Below, one piece after another: positions 9,792 through 17,792 of a stretch of 30,142 nucleotides of DNA. The position numbers were made by a program, and so were the translations under genes. Numbering within the stretch: the first letter of the stretch is position 1; each line of letters begins with the position of its first letter. The stretch is taken from contig DASVWH010000060.1 in assembly GCA_036389715.1 (NCBI GenBank), positions 1 to 30,142 on the forward strand. The letters are read 5' to 3'. Source of the DNA: DASVWH01 sp036389715. GTDB taxonomy: Bacteria; Acidobacteriota; Blastocatellia; Pyrinomonadales; Pyrinomonadaceae. The notes under the pieces are model-generated. The model worked only from the letters and a program-made list of their open reading frames with translations, ran no database searches and was not told where the DNA came from.

Positions 9792-10592
9792 ATGAGTGAA
9801 CAGATCAAAGACAGAGACGCCGCCGAGACGGCCGAGTCCGAGGACGGCCTGGAGAGCGCCAGCAGCGAGCTGTTCGAGGCGCTCGAAGAGCTTGAGACCG
9901 AGACGGAAGCCGAAGAAGACGACGGCCCCGTGATTCACGACGCCGACGCCGAGGACGCCAGGGAAGAGGCCGAACGCCTGCGCCTGGCCGAAGAGAGGCA
10001 GGACGGGGACGCCGATACCGCCGCGGCCGAAGATGGCGCGGGCGAGCTGCATCACGTGCGCGGGATGGCCGAGATGATGGGTATCATCGAAGCCCTGATC
10101 TTCGTCTCGGAAGAGCCGCTGACGGTCAAGGTGCTGGCCGACGTGCTCAAGGAAGACCGCGGCTGGATCGAGGCGGCGGTCGAAGGGCTGGCCAAGGAGT
10201 TCAACGCGCGCGACGGCGGGCTGCAATTGCGCGAAGTCGCGGGCGGCTGGCAGTTCGTCACACGCCCCGAACACCATGAGCACGTCCGCGCGTTCCTCAA
10301 AACGCGTCCGAGCGCAAAGCTCTCGCTGGCTTCACTGGAAACCCTGGCCGTCATCGCCTACAAGCAGCCGATTACCGTCCCCGAAATTCTGGAGATACGC
10401 GGCGTCCAATCGCCCTCGGCCATCAAGACGCTGCTCGACAAGCGGCTCATCAAAGCCTGCGGCCGCAAGGAGACCATCGGGCGGCCCATGATGTACGGCA
10501 CGTCCAAGGAATTCCTCCTCCAGTTCGGCCTCAAGGATTTATCCGAGCTGCCTAGCATAGAAGATTTTGAAGACCTCGCGGGAGGAGGTTAA
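9792..10592 (+). CDS. scpB: Segregation and condensation protein B
   Basis: Winged-helix partner of ScpA in the Smc complex. Residues about 92-255 hold the two winged-helix domains, with the family signature LETLAVIAYKQPIT and EIRGVQSPSAIKTLLDKRLI. Residues 1-90 are a strongly acidic, probably disordered extension (runs of Glu and Asp) that E. coli-size or Bacillus ScpB lack. No clear ribosome binding site precedes ATG 9792, so translation may be coupled to scpA. The stop TAA (10590-10592) abuts repeat element 3. Confidence 0.94.
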   Translation: MSEQIKDRDAAETAESEDGLESASSELFEALEELETETEAEEDDGPVIHDADAEDAREEAERLRLAEERQDGDADTAAAEDGAGELHHVRGMAEMMGIIEALIFVSEEPLTVKVLADVLKEDRGWIEAAVEGLAKEFNARDGGLQLREVAGGWQFVTRPEHHEHVRAFLKTRPSAKLSLASLETLAVIAYKQPITVPEILEIRGVQSPSAIKTLLDKRLIKACGRKETIGRPMMYGTSKEFLLQFGLKDLSELPSIEDFEDLAGGG

Positions 10593-10593
10593 A

Positions 10594-10700
10594 AGTAAGC
10601 AGTGAGCAGTGAGCAGTAAGCAGTAAAGGCTAAAAGAGGTTCTTTTAACTGCTCACCGCTCACTGCTCACTACTTATTGCTCACTGCTTACTGCTTACTT
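10594..10700. repeat. Heptamer-phased inverted repeat element 3 (scpB-rluB gap)
   Basis: Left arm of units AGCAGTG and AGCAGTA (10599-10626), a small central hairpin TAAAAGA/TCTTTTA (about 10631-10648), and a longer right arm of complementary units ending exactly at the rluB ATG. It fills the whole gap between the scpB stop and the rluB start and could fold into one long stem in RNA or single-stranded DNA. Elements 3 and 7 share unit sequences. Confidence 0.75.
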
Positions 10701-11501
10701 ATGGAACAACGTCTCCAAAAATTGATTGCCGAAGCCGGTCTCGCCTCGCGACGTCATGCCGAAGAGATGATTACGGCCGGGGAGGTGACGATCAACGGGA
10801 AGGTCGTGACGGAACTCGGGACGAAGGCTGACCCGGCGCGCGATCACATCAAGGTCCGCGGCCGCTTGATTAACCCTCTGCTCGAATCGCGCGAGAAGGT
10901 CTACGTGCTGCTTAACAAGCCGCGCGGGTATCTGACGAGCCTCGCCGACCCGGAAGGCCGCCCGCTCGTCACGGAGCTTGTCCCGCACGCGCTCGGTCGT
11001 CTGCACCCGGTCGGGCGGCTCGACTTCAATACGGAAGGGTTGCTGCTGCTGACCAACGACGGCGAGCTAACGAACTTCATCACGTCTGCGCGTAACCGCG
11101 TGGCCAAAGTTTATGAGGTCAAGGTCAAGGGTGTGCCGCCCGAGAGCGCCATCGAGCGTCTGCGGCGGGGAATCGTGCTCGACGACGGCGTTCGCTCCGC
11201 GCCTGCCGAAATCAAGAGGACCGACGAGACCGAGACCAACACCTGGTTCGAGGTCGTGCTGCACGAGGGGCGCAACCAGCAGATCAGGCGGATGTTTGAC
11301 GCCATCGGCCATTCGGTCGTCAAGCTGCGCCGCGTCAAGATAGGCCCGCTCCAGGACGAGCGCCTCGCGCCCAAGCAATGGCGTTTCCTGGCCCCGGAGG
11401 AAGTCGCGCGGCTGATGCGCGGCAACAAAAAAAGAAGACCCCGCAAGGCGGCTAAATCGGGCGCGCGGGTGACGCCGGGCAACAAGACTAAGGTACAATA
11501 A
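10701..11501 (+). CDS. rluB: RluB/RsuA-family rRNA pseudouridine synthase
   Basis: Converts uridine to pseudouridine in large-subunit rRNA. An S4 RNA-binding domain occupies residues 1-50 (LIAEAGLASRRHAEEMI), followed by the synthase domain with the catalytic Asp108 in GRLDFNTEGLLLLTNDGEL and the closing EGRNQQIRRMFDAIGH motif. A basic tail (KKRRPRKAAK) ends the 266 residues. ATG 10701 fits the S4 opening; the bases before it belong to repeat element 3 and hold no ribosome binding site. scpAB-rluB is a widespread gene order. RluB is favoured over RsuA by context, not by a decisive residue. Confidence 0.92.
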   Translation: MEQRLQKLIAEAGLASRRHAEEMITAGEVTINGKVVTELGTKADPARDHIKVRGRLINPLLESREKVYVLLNKPRGYLTSLADPEGRPLVTELVPHALGRLHPVGRLDFNTEGLLLLTNDGELTNFITSARNRVAKVYEVKVKGVPPESAIERLRRGIVLDDGVRSAPAEIKRTDETETNTWFEVVLHEGRNQQIRRMFDAIGHSVVKLRRVKIGPLQDERLAPKQWRFLAPEEVARLMRGNKKRRPRKAAKSGARVTPGNKTKVQ

Positions 11502-11580
11502 GCCCAGGGTTTAGCGTTTAGAGTTGCGGGTTCCGCAAGGGCTTTTAACTCGAAACCCTGGGCTCCGAACTCTGAACTTT
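11501..11580. repeat. Heptamer-phased inverted repeat element 4
   Basis: A perfect 12-base stem AGCCCAGGGTTT (11501-11512) with AAACCCTGGGCT (11553-11564), and inner GAGTT/AACTC (11521-11525 with 11547-11551). Units of seven (GGGTTTA, GCGTTTA, GAGTTGC and, in the right arm, AACTCGA, AACCCTG, GGCTCCG) run through it. It begins on the last base of the rluB stop codon and ends next to the ribosome binding site of the acyl-CoA dehydrogenase, so it may also terminate transcription. Confidence 0.7.
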
Positions 11581-11593
11581 CTAAGGGGTGGTA

Positions 11594-12736
11594 ATGGATT
11601 TTGAACTGAGTGAAGAACAGCAGCAGGTCAAAGCAAGCGTGCGCGAATTCGCCGAAGCGGAGATCGCGCCGCACGTCATGGAATGGGATGAGACGCAGCA
11701 TTTCCCCATTGAAATCTGGCCCAAGCTCGCGGACTTAGGATTGACGGGCGTGATCTTCCCGGAAGAGTACGGCGGAGCCGGGATGGGTTACATCGAATAC
11801 GCGACCATCATCGAGGAGTTGTCGCGCGTTGACGGCTCGGTCGGCATCTCGGTCGCGGCGCACAACTCGCTCTGCTCGAACCACATTTTCCTCTACGGCT
11901 CTGAAGAGCAGAAGCAGAAGTACCTGGTTCCGCTCGCGCAGGGCAAGCATCTCGGCGCGTGGGGACTGACAGAGGCCAGCGCGGGCTCGGACGCTTCCGG
12001 CACACGCTCGACCGCGGTGCGGCAAAACGGCGGGTGGGTCGTCAACGGCTCGAAGAATTTCATCACCCACGCGATTCATGCCGATACGTGCGTGGCCGTC
12101 GCCGTCACGGACAAGGCGCAGCGCAGCAAGGGCATCACAGCCTTCATCTTCGAGAAGGGGATGAAGGGCTTCGCGCCCGCGAAGAAAGAGAATAAGCTTG
12201 GCCTGCGCGCCTCCGAGACGGCCAGCGTCGTCTTTGAAGACTGCTATGTGCCCGATGAAAACAGGCTCGGCGAAGAAGGGCTCGGCTTCGTCAACGCGAT
12301 GCAGATTCTGGACGGCGGTCGGATTTCGATAGCCGCGCTCGCGGTCGGCATCGCGCAGGGCGCTTATGAATCGGCCGTGCGTTATGCGAAAGAGCGCGAA
12401 CAGTTCGGCAAGCCCATCGCGGAGTTTCAGGCCATCCAGTTCAAGCTGGCCGACATGGCCACACAGATCGAGGCCGCGCGCCTGATGATGTATCGCGCCG
12501 CGTATCTCAAGGATCAGGGCAAGAAGGTGACGAAGGAATCTTCGATGGCCAAGCTCTACGCTTCGGAGGTGAGCGTGCGCGTCTGCGAAGAGGCGATCCA
12601 GATTCACGGCGGCTACGGCTACACGAAGGATTATCCCCCCGAAAAATACTGGCGCGATTCCAAGCTCTGCACCATCGGCGAGGGAACCTCGGAAATCCAG
12701 CGTATCATCATCGCGCGTGAACTGCTCAAGGCATGA
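11594..12736 (+). CDS. Acyl-CoA dehydrogenase (short/branched-chain type)
   Basis: A 380-residue FAD enzyme that introduces the alpha,beta double bond in acyl-CoA and passes electrons to ETF. Features seen: LTEASAGSDASGTRSTA in the FAD/substrate region (residues about 123-139), the GRISIAALAVGIAQGAYE helix, the QIHGGYGYTKDYPPEKYWRD segment, and the probable catalytic base Glu363 in IGEGTSEIQR. Length and this glutamate position match butyryl-CoA/short-chain dehydrogenases. A strong AAGGGGTGG lies just before ATG 11594. Neighbouring meaB and mce suggest odd-chain or branched-chain amino-acid degradation; exact chain length is not readable. Confidence 0.94.
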   Translation: MDFELSEEQQQVKASVREFAEAEIAPHVMEWDETQHFPIEIWPKLADLGLTGVIFPEEYGGAGMGYIEYATIIEELSRVDGSVGISVAAHNSLCSNHIFLYGSEEQKQKYLVPLAQGKHLGAWGLTEASAGSDASGTRSTAVRQNGGWVVNGSKNFITHAIHADTCVAVAVTDKAQRSKGITAFIFEKGMKGFAPAKKENKLGLRASETASVVFEDCYVPDENRLGEEGLGFVNAMQILDGGRISIAALAVGIAQGAYESAVRYAKEREQFGKPIAEFQAIQFKLADMATQIEAARLMMYRAAYLKDQGKKVTKESSMAKLYASEVSVRVCEEAIQIHGGYGYTKDYPPEKYWRDSKLCTIGEGTSEIQRIIIARELLKA

Positions 12737-12849
12737 ATGGTCAATAGTAAATGGTAAATGGTCAATCGTGAATAGATAAAAGCGCGTGCCTCGGACTTAA
12801 AGCCTCTCTCTTTCTTTTTCTATTTACTATTTACCATTGACGATTCACC
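12737..12849. repeat. Heptamer-phased inverted repeat element 5, conserved core inverted
   Basis: Left arm of units ATGGTCA, ATAGTAA and ATGGTAA begins immediately after the TGA of the acyl-CoA dehydrogenase; the right arm has TTTACTA, TTTACCA and TTGACGA and ends just before the meaB ribosome binding site. The centre (12771-12821) is the reverse complement of the centre shared by elements 10 and 11. Confidence 0.8.
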
Positions 12850-12857
12850 TGTAAGGG

Positions 12858-13805
12858 ATGTGTGTGGTGGGAAGCGGCTCAACAATCGAACGCATTTTTG
12901 CGGGTGACGTGCGGGCGGTAGCGCGTGCGATCTCGACGGTCGAAGACGGCGCGGCGGGCGCGGCGCAGTTGATGAAGGGCGTCTTTCCGCAGACCGGGCG
13001 GGGAACGATCATCGGGATTACGGGCTCGCCGGGCGCGGGCAAATCTTCGCTCGTTGATAAGCTGGCGCTGCTTTACAGGCAGCAGGGAGAGCGCGTCGGC
13101 ATCGTCGCCGTCGATCCTTCGAGCCCGTTTTCGGGCGGCGCTATCCTGGGCGACCGCATCAGGATGCAGACGCTCGGGCTGGACAGCGGGGTTTTTATCC
13201 GTTCGATGGCGACGCGCGGCAACCTCGGCGGACTGGCGCGTGCGACCGTGGACGCCGTGGCGATACTGGACGCAGCGGGCTACGGCAAAATCATCGTCGA
13301 GACGGTCGGGGTGGGCCAGGACGAAGTCGAGATAGTCAAGACGGCGGATGTCTCCGTGGTCGTGCTCGTGCCCGGCATGGGCGACGACATCCAGGCCATC
13401 AAAGCCGGAATCATGGAGATCGGCGACATCTTCGTCATCAACAAGGCGGACCGCGAGGGCGTCCTGCGGACAGAGAAGGAGCTGGAAGCCCTGCTCTCGC
13501 TCGCGACACGCCCGGACGCCTGGGAGCCGCCCATCGTCAAGACCGTGGCGACCGAGAGCAAGGGCATCCGCGAGCTGGCCGACGCCATCAGGAGTTGCAG
13601 CGAGTTTCAGCAGCAGAACGAGACGAGCCGGGAGCGCCGCCAGGCCATCGCGCGCTGGCGCATCCTCGAACTCCTGCGTGAACGCCTGCTGGCGCGAACC
13701 CTGGCAGGCCCTTCGGCATCCGAGAAACTCGACGCGCTCGCAGAGGAGGTCGCCTCCAAACACCGCGACCCCTATTCGGCGGTCGAGGAGTTGATGAACT
13801 CTTGA
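12858..13805 (+). CDS. meaB: Methylmalonyl-CoA mutase-associated GTPase MeaB (ArgK/YgfD family)
   Basis: G3E-type P-loop GTPase that protects and gates cofactor loading of B12-dependent methylmalonyl-CoA mutase. P-loop GSPGAGKS (56-63), the family motif DPSSPFSGGAILGDR (86-100), ETVGVGQDEVEI as switch region and NKAD as base-recognition motif are present; length (315) is normal. AAGGG (12853-12857) touches ATG 12858, so GTG 12864 or GTG 12867, at 6-9 bases, is a more likely start by spacing. mce follows after 66 bases, but the mutase subunits are not in the window. Confidence 0.95.
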   Translation: MCVVGSGSTIERIFAGDVRAVARAISTVEDGAAGAAQLMKGVFPQTGRGTIIGITGSPGAGKSSLVDKLALLYRQQGERVGIVAVDPSSPFSGGAILGDRIRMQTLGLDSGVFIRSMATRGNLGGLARATVDAVAILDAAGYGKIIVETVGVGQDEVEIVKTADVSVVVLVPGMGDDIQAIKAGIMEIGDIFVINKADREGVLRTEKELEALLSLATRPDAWEPPIVKTVATESKGIRELADAIRSCSEFQQQNETSRERRQAIARWRILELLRERLLARTLAGPSASEKLDALAEEVASKHRDPYSAVEELMNS

Positions 13806-13812
13806 CTCTTAA

Positions 13813-13843
13813 GTCCGGCATACGGACCGGCAAATCTTTGCCG
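13813..13843 (+). terminator. Double hairpin between meaB and mce (weak terminator or attenuator)
   Basis: Two adjacent small stems: GTCCG (13813-13817) with CGGAC (13823-13827), and CGGCAAA (13828-13834) with TTTGCCG (13837-13843). A short T-containing stretch follows (ACTTTTA, about 13850). The tail is a poor U-run, so partial termination or RNA processing is as likely as full termination. Confidence 0.35.
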
Positions 13844-13871
13844 CGATTAGACTTTTAGGCTGCTAAATGCA

Positions 13872-14285
13872 ATGAAAATCGAGCATATAGGGATTGCTAC
13901 GCGGGCGATTGAGGACGCCATCGGCTTCTGGCGCGATGAGCTGGGTCTTGAGGTAGTGCACCGCGAAGAGGTCGAGGAGCAGCGCGTGCGTGTGGCCATG
14001 CTGCCGCTCGGAGAGTCGCGGATAGAGCTGCTTGAGCCGACGAGCAGCGATTCGCCCATCGCCCGGTTTCTGGAGAAACGGGGAGCAGGCATACATCACA
14101 TCGCCGTCCGCGTTGACGATATTCGCGCGACGCTGGCGCGCTTAAAGGAGAGGGGCGCGCGCCTGATTGACGAACAACCGCGTGTCGGAGCGGGCGGCTG
14201 CCTGGTGGCTTTCGTCCACCCGTCGGCGGCCAACGGCGTGCTGCTGGAGCTGGTCGAGGATACGGACGCCGGGCCAGGCGAATAA
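13872..14285 (+). CDS. mce: Methylmalonyl-CoA epimerase
   Basis: A VOC-fold metalloenzyme that interconverts (2S)- and (2R)-methylmalonyl-CoA, linking propionyl-CoA carboxylation to the B12 mutase. The 137 residues show the paired beta-alpha-beta-beta-beta modules: HIGIAT (5-10), GESRIELLEP (47-56), GIHHIAVRVDDI (73-84) and LLELVE (124-129). His5, one of His75/76 and Glu126 are at the expected metal-ligand places, and Glu48 fits a catalytic acid. No strong ribosome binding site before ATG 13872. Placement behind meaB supports the assignment over other VOC proteins. Confidence 0.94.
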   Translation: MKIEHIGIATRAIEDAIGFWRDELGLEVVHREEVEEQRVRVAMLPLGESRIELLEPTSSDSPIARFLEKRGAGIHHIAVRVDDIRATLARLKERGARLIDEQPRVGAGGCLVAFVHPSAANGVLLELVEDTDAGPGE

Positions 14286-14320
14286 AGGGTCGCGGAAGCG
14301 CCATTCGATGAGGAGATAAA

Positions 14321-15877
14321 ATGATCGTTTGTCATAATTGCGGAGCGAGCCTGCTCGAAGGCCAGGGCGTCTGTCCCGCGTGCGGTACTGATAATTCAAA
14401 CGCTTCCGGCTCCGAACAGTCGTCCGAGCCGAAGACGGCCAGAATGCCGCCCGCGCCCTCCAAGACCCGTAGCGCGGGGCCGTCGGGCGGGGTTGGGCGC
14501 AGGATGTCGGCCACGCTGAAAGCCCTGATCGCAGCGGCCGTGGCCATAATCTTCGCCGCTTCGCTGATCGTCTGGCAGGCGCAGGCCGGTCGTTCCAGAA
14601 ACGTCACCTTGTCGGCGGAGGACATGGCGCAGATCGTCGAGACTTTCCCCCCGCAGGCGCAGGCCCAGTTGGCCGCCAGCAAAGAGGCGCGCAAGAAGTT
14701 GGCGACTGACCTTAGACAATTGCTGGCCCTGGCCGAAGAGGCCAGAGTCGCGGGCATCGCCGATAAGCCGGAGATGAAGCGCCAGCTCACCCTGATGCGC
14801 TCCTTGATCGTCGCGCAGTTCTACTTACAGAAGCAGCAGAAGAACGCAGCGCCCGGCGCTTCGCCGCTGGGCATCATCCCGGCAGCCGAGGTCGAGGCGT
14901 TTCTTAAGGAGCCCGGCCAGGAAGAGAAGTTCAAGCAGTTTTTGGAGGACGCGCAGGGCCTCGGCCTGATGGGCCCCGAAGGCGTGCCCGAGGAGCAGCG
15001 CGAACAGCTCAAACAGCAGTGGGCGCAGATTAGCCTCGCCGAGCGCAAGGGCGTCAAGGAAGGGATTGATAAGGAACGCAAGGTCGAGTTGCAAGCGATG
15101 TTTCAGGAGTCACGCCTGCTGGCCCAGACCTACGCGGAGCAGCAACTTAAGCCGCGCATCCAGGCCAGCGATGAGGAGATTAACGCCTACATCGCCAACC
15201 ACCCGGAGCTTGACCCGGCCAAGGCTCGCGGCCAGGCCGAAGAGATTCTCAAGCGTGCGCGCGCGGGCGAAGACTTCGCCGCACTGGCCAGAGAATATTC
15301 GAGCGACCCCGGCAGCAAAGAGAACGGCGGTGACCTCGGCTGGTTCGGCCGAGGGCAGATGGTCAAGCCGTTCGAGGACGCGGCCTTTGCGCTTCAGCCC
15401 GGACAGATCAGCGATGTCGTCGAATCCGACTTCGGCTTTCACGTCATCAAGGTGGACGAGCGCGGGATGAAGGAAGGCCGCGACGGCAAGCCCGAAGAGC
15501 AGGTCCACGCGCGCCACATCCTGATTAGCAAGGGCTCGAAGCCGAGCCCCTTCGGCGGGCCGCCGCAGACTCCGAAGGACCAGGCGCGCGCCGCCGTCGA
15601 GCAGGAGAAGCGCAAGAAGGTCATCGAAGAGATCGTCAAGCGCGCGCACGTCACCGTCCCGGATGATTTCACGGTCAAGATGCCCGAAATGCCGCAGCAG
15701 CCAGCGATGGGCGATCCGGCGACCGGCCAGCCCGGCATGGAGGAAGAAGGCGCGCCGATTGAAGAGCCGCCGCCCGCCCCGTCGCCGGGGACGACAAACG
15801 GCAACGCGAAGCCGGGCAGCACCAGGCCGAGGACGGGCGCGCCCGCTCCCAGGCCGGGAGCACAGCGGCGGCCGTAG
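14321..15877 (+). CDS. Zinc-ribbon, membrane-anchored parvulin-type peptidyl-prolyl isomerase
   Basis: A 518-residue protein beginning with a zinc ribbon (C4, C7, C18, C21), a Ser/Pro linker, one membrane helix (about 65-88) and a long SurA/PrsA-like helical chaperone region (90-290). The parvulin core (about 300-380) has the YSSDPGSKENGGDLGWFGRG block and the FGFHVIKV end. The normal first strand of a parvulin domain (xARHILIS) is missing before this core and appears after it (VHARHILIS, near residue 395), so the strand order looks permuted. The last 70 residues are Pro/Gly-rich and low in complexity. GGAG lies before ATG 14321. Likely extracytoplasmic folding factor; the zinc ribbon would face the cytoplasm. 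Confidence 0.85.
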   Translation: MIVCHNCGASLLEGQGVCPACGTDNSNASGSEQSSEPKTARMPPAPSKTRSAGPSGGVGRRMSATLKALIAAAVAIIFAASLIVWQAQAGRSRNVTLSAEDMAQIVETFPPQAQAQLAASKEARKKLATDLRQLLALAEEARVAGIADKPEMKRQLTLMRSLIVAQFYLQKQQKNAAPGASPLGIIPAAEVEAFLKEPGQEEKFKQFLEDAQGLGLMGPEGVPEEQREQLKQQWAQISLAERKGVKEGIDKERKVELQAMFQESRLLAQTYAEQQLKPRIQASDEEINAYIANHPELDPAKARGQAEEILKRARAGEDFAALAREYSSDPGSKENGGDLGWFGRGQMVKPFEDAAFALQPGQISDVVESDFGFHVIKVDERGMKEGRDGKPEEQVHARHILISKGSKPSPFGGPPQTPKDQARAAVEQEKRKKVIEEIVKRAHVTVPDDFTVKMPEMPQQPAMGDPATGQPGMEEEGAPIEEPPPAPSPGTTNGNAKPGSTRPRTGAPAPRPGAQRRP

Positions 15878-15916
15878 CTGCGTGGCGAACGCGGAAAGCG
15901 TGCTTGATAAACTGCG

Positions 15917-16795
15917 ATGCAGCTCGGAGATTATCGCGTAGAGGTTGTGCCGGACACGGAGTTTCGGCTGGACGGCGGCGCGATGTTCGGCGTCGTCCCG
16001 CGCACGCTCTGGTCCAGGGTCTGCCCGCCGGACGAGCAGAATCGCATCCGCCTCAACATGAACTGCCTGTTCGTTGAGGCCGGACGCGAGCGCATCCTGA
16101 TCGAGACCGGCATCGGCGACAAGTGGTCGGCAAAGCAGGCGGCCATGTACGGCATCAGGCGCGAGCGCCCTTTGAGTGAATCGCTGGCTGCCATCGCGGG
16201 CGTCGCAGCCGAAGAGATCACGGTCGTCGTCAACACGCACCTGCACTTCGATCACGCGGGCGGCAATACGAGGCTGGACGAAGAGGGCCGCGCTGTTCCG
16301 GCCTTTCCGAACGCACGTTATCTGGTCTCGCGCGGCGAGTACGAGCACGCAGAAGAACCGCACGAGCGCGACCGCGCCAGCTACCTGCGGGAAAACTGGC
16401 GACCGCTGCTTGAGAGCGGGCAGCTTGAATTGAAAGAGACCGATTACGAAGTCGTGCCGGGGCTCAGGATGGAGACAATTGCCGGACACTCGCGCACGAT
16501 GCAGTGCGTCAGGCTGGAACGCGGCGGCCAGACGCTCTTCGGCTTTGCCGATCTGGTCCCGATGCGCGCGCACGCCGCCCCGGCCTGGATTATGGGCTAC
16601 GACCTTTACCCTGTGGAAACGCTCGAAGCTAAAAAGAGGCTGCTGCCGAGGGCCGCGCGCGAAGGCTGGCTCTGCCTCTTCTATCACGACCCGGAAGTGG
16701 CGCTCTGCCGCCTGGTCGAAGAAGACGGCAAGCTGCGCGCGGTCGCTTGCGAGGAGCAGCCGGAAGGGTTCGTCGCGGGCGGGCGGAAGGCTTGA
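15917..16795 (+). CDS. MBL-fold metallo-hydrolase
   Basis: A 292-residue metallo-beta-lactamase-fold enzyme. The metal motif HLHFDH (H108, H110, D112, H113) is complete, followed by AGGNTR; a later His in GHSRTMQCV (about residue 193) and an Asp in FADLVP complete the expected ligand set. The layout is close to the lactonase-like/AttM group, which hydrolyses small esters or lactones, but substrate cannot be assigned. No ribosome binding site is obvious before ATG 15917. mtnP begins 29 bases after its stop, suggesting cotranscription. Confidence 0.9.
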   Translation: MQLGDYRVEVVPDTEFRLDGGAMFGVVPRTLWSRVCPPDEQNRIRLNMNCLFVEAGRERILIETGIGDKWSAKQAAMYGIRRERPLSESLAAIAGVAAEEITVVVNTHLHFDHAGGNTRLDEEGRAVPAFPNARYLVSRGEYEHAEEPHERDRASYLRENWRPLLESGQLELKETDYEVVPGLRMETIAGHSRTMQCVRLERGGQTLFGFADLVPMRAHAAPAWIMGYDLYPVETLEAKKRLLPRAAREGWLCLFYHDPEVALCRLVEEDGKLRAVACEEQPEGFVAGGRKA

Positions 16796-16824
16796 CGAGA
16801 TTGGATAAAGACAGGGTGGAAAAT

Positions 16825-17700
16825 ATGACGACAGCGAAGATAGGGATTATCGGCGGCAGCGGCCTCTACCAGATGCCCGAGTTGAAGGACGTGGAAGAGA
16901 TAGAGGTCGAGACGCCATTCGGGAAACCGTCCGATGCCTTCATCACGGGGACGCTCGAAGGCGTGCGCGTGGCATTCCTGCCGCGTCACGGGCGCGGGCA
17001 TCGCTTCACGCCGACCGAGCTGCCCTTCAGGGCAAACATCTATGCGATGAAGCTGCTGGGCGTCGAGCGCATCCTCTCGGCCTCAGCCGTCGGCTCTTTG
17101 CAGGAGCGTTACGCGCCGCTCGACATGGTTATCCCCGACCAGTTTTTCGACCGCACCCGCGCACGCGCGCACGAGTCCACCTTCTTCGGCGAAGGCATCG
17201 TCGCGCACATCACGTTTGCGCACCCTGTCTGCGGCGAGTTGGGCGATGTGCTGGAGAAGGCTTGCGGCGCTGCCACCGTCAGGACGCATCGCGGTGGCAC
17301 TTATTTGTGCATGGAAGGGCCAGCCTTTTCGACCAAAGCCGAATCCAATGTTTATCGCGCCTGGGGCATGGACGTGATCGGCATGACCAACTTGCAGGAA
17401 GCGAAGCTGGCGCGCGAGGCCGAGATTTGTTACGCGACGCTCGCCCTCGTCACCGATTACGATTGCTGGCACGAGGAGCACGACGCCGTCTCGGTCGAAA
17501 CGGTGGTCGAATATCTCAATAAAAACGTCCGTAACGCGCAGCTCATCATGCGCGAAGCCGTCAAGAGCCTGACGGACAAACCGCGCGGCTGCCAGTGCGG
17601 CTCGGCCCTGAAGAACGCCATCTTCACGGCCCCGGACATCTGGCCCGCAGCGACAACGAAGAAACTTGATGCGATAATCGGTAAGTACCATGACAGATAA
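16825..17700 (+). CDS. mtnP: S-methyl-5'-thioadenosine phosphorylase
   Basis: Splits methylthioadenosine into adenine and methylthioribose-1-phosphate in methionine salvage. GGSGLY (10-15), the phosphate-site LPRHGRGH, SAVGSLQ and CMEGPAFSTKAES are all present, as is the MTAP-type MTNLQEAKLAREAEICYATLALVTDYDCW. ATG 16825 is taken because AGGGTGGA (16813-16820) precedes it; an upstream in-frame start would overlap the MBL gene. 291 residues is the family length. Close C-terminal cysteines (CQC) resemble those of archaeal and bacterial MTAP. Confidence 0.95.
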   Translation: MTTAKIGIIGGSGLYQMPELKDVEEIEVETPFGKPSDAFITGTLEGVRVAFLPRHGRGHRFTPTELPFRANIYAMKLLGVERILSASAVGSLQERYAPLDMVIPDQFFDRTRARAHESTFFGEGIVAHITFAHPVCGELGDVLEKACGAATVRTHRGGTYLCMEGPAFSTKAESNVYRAWGMDVIGMTNLQEAKLAREAEICYATLALVTDYDCWHEEHDAVSVETVVEYLNKNVRNAQLIMREAVKSLTDKPRGCQCGSALKNAIFTAPDIWPAATTKKLDAIIGKYHDR

Positions 17701-17767
17701 GGGAAGTGATGAGTGATGAGTCAAAGCATTTACTTCTTACTCATTACTCATCACTCATCACTTTCCC
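17701..17767. repeat. Heptamer-phased inverted repeat element 6
   Basis: Left arm of AGTGATG units (17704-17721) pairs with a right arm of ATCACTC units (17746-17767), giving about 21 nearly perfect pairs around a 24-base centre. It starts on the base after the mtnP stop and ends 11 bases before the GGAGGT of the next gene. Confidence 0.75.
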
Positions 17768-17792
17768 GTCATCCATTTGGAGGTTAGTCTAG

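Noticed and set aside
15110..16687. A 525-codon minus-strand frame spanning the isomerase and MBL genes
   Set aside because: It crosses two intact conserved genes on the other strand, so it cannot be a conserved gene itself.
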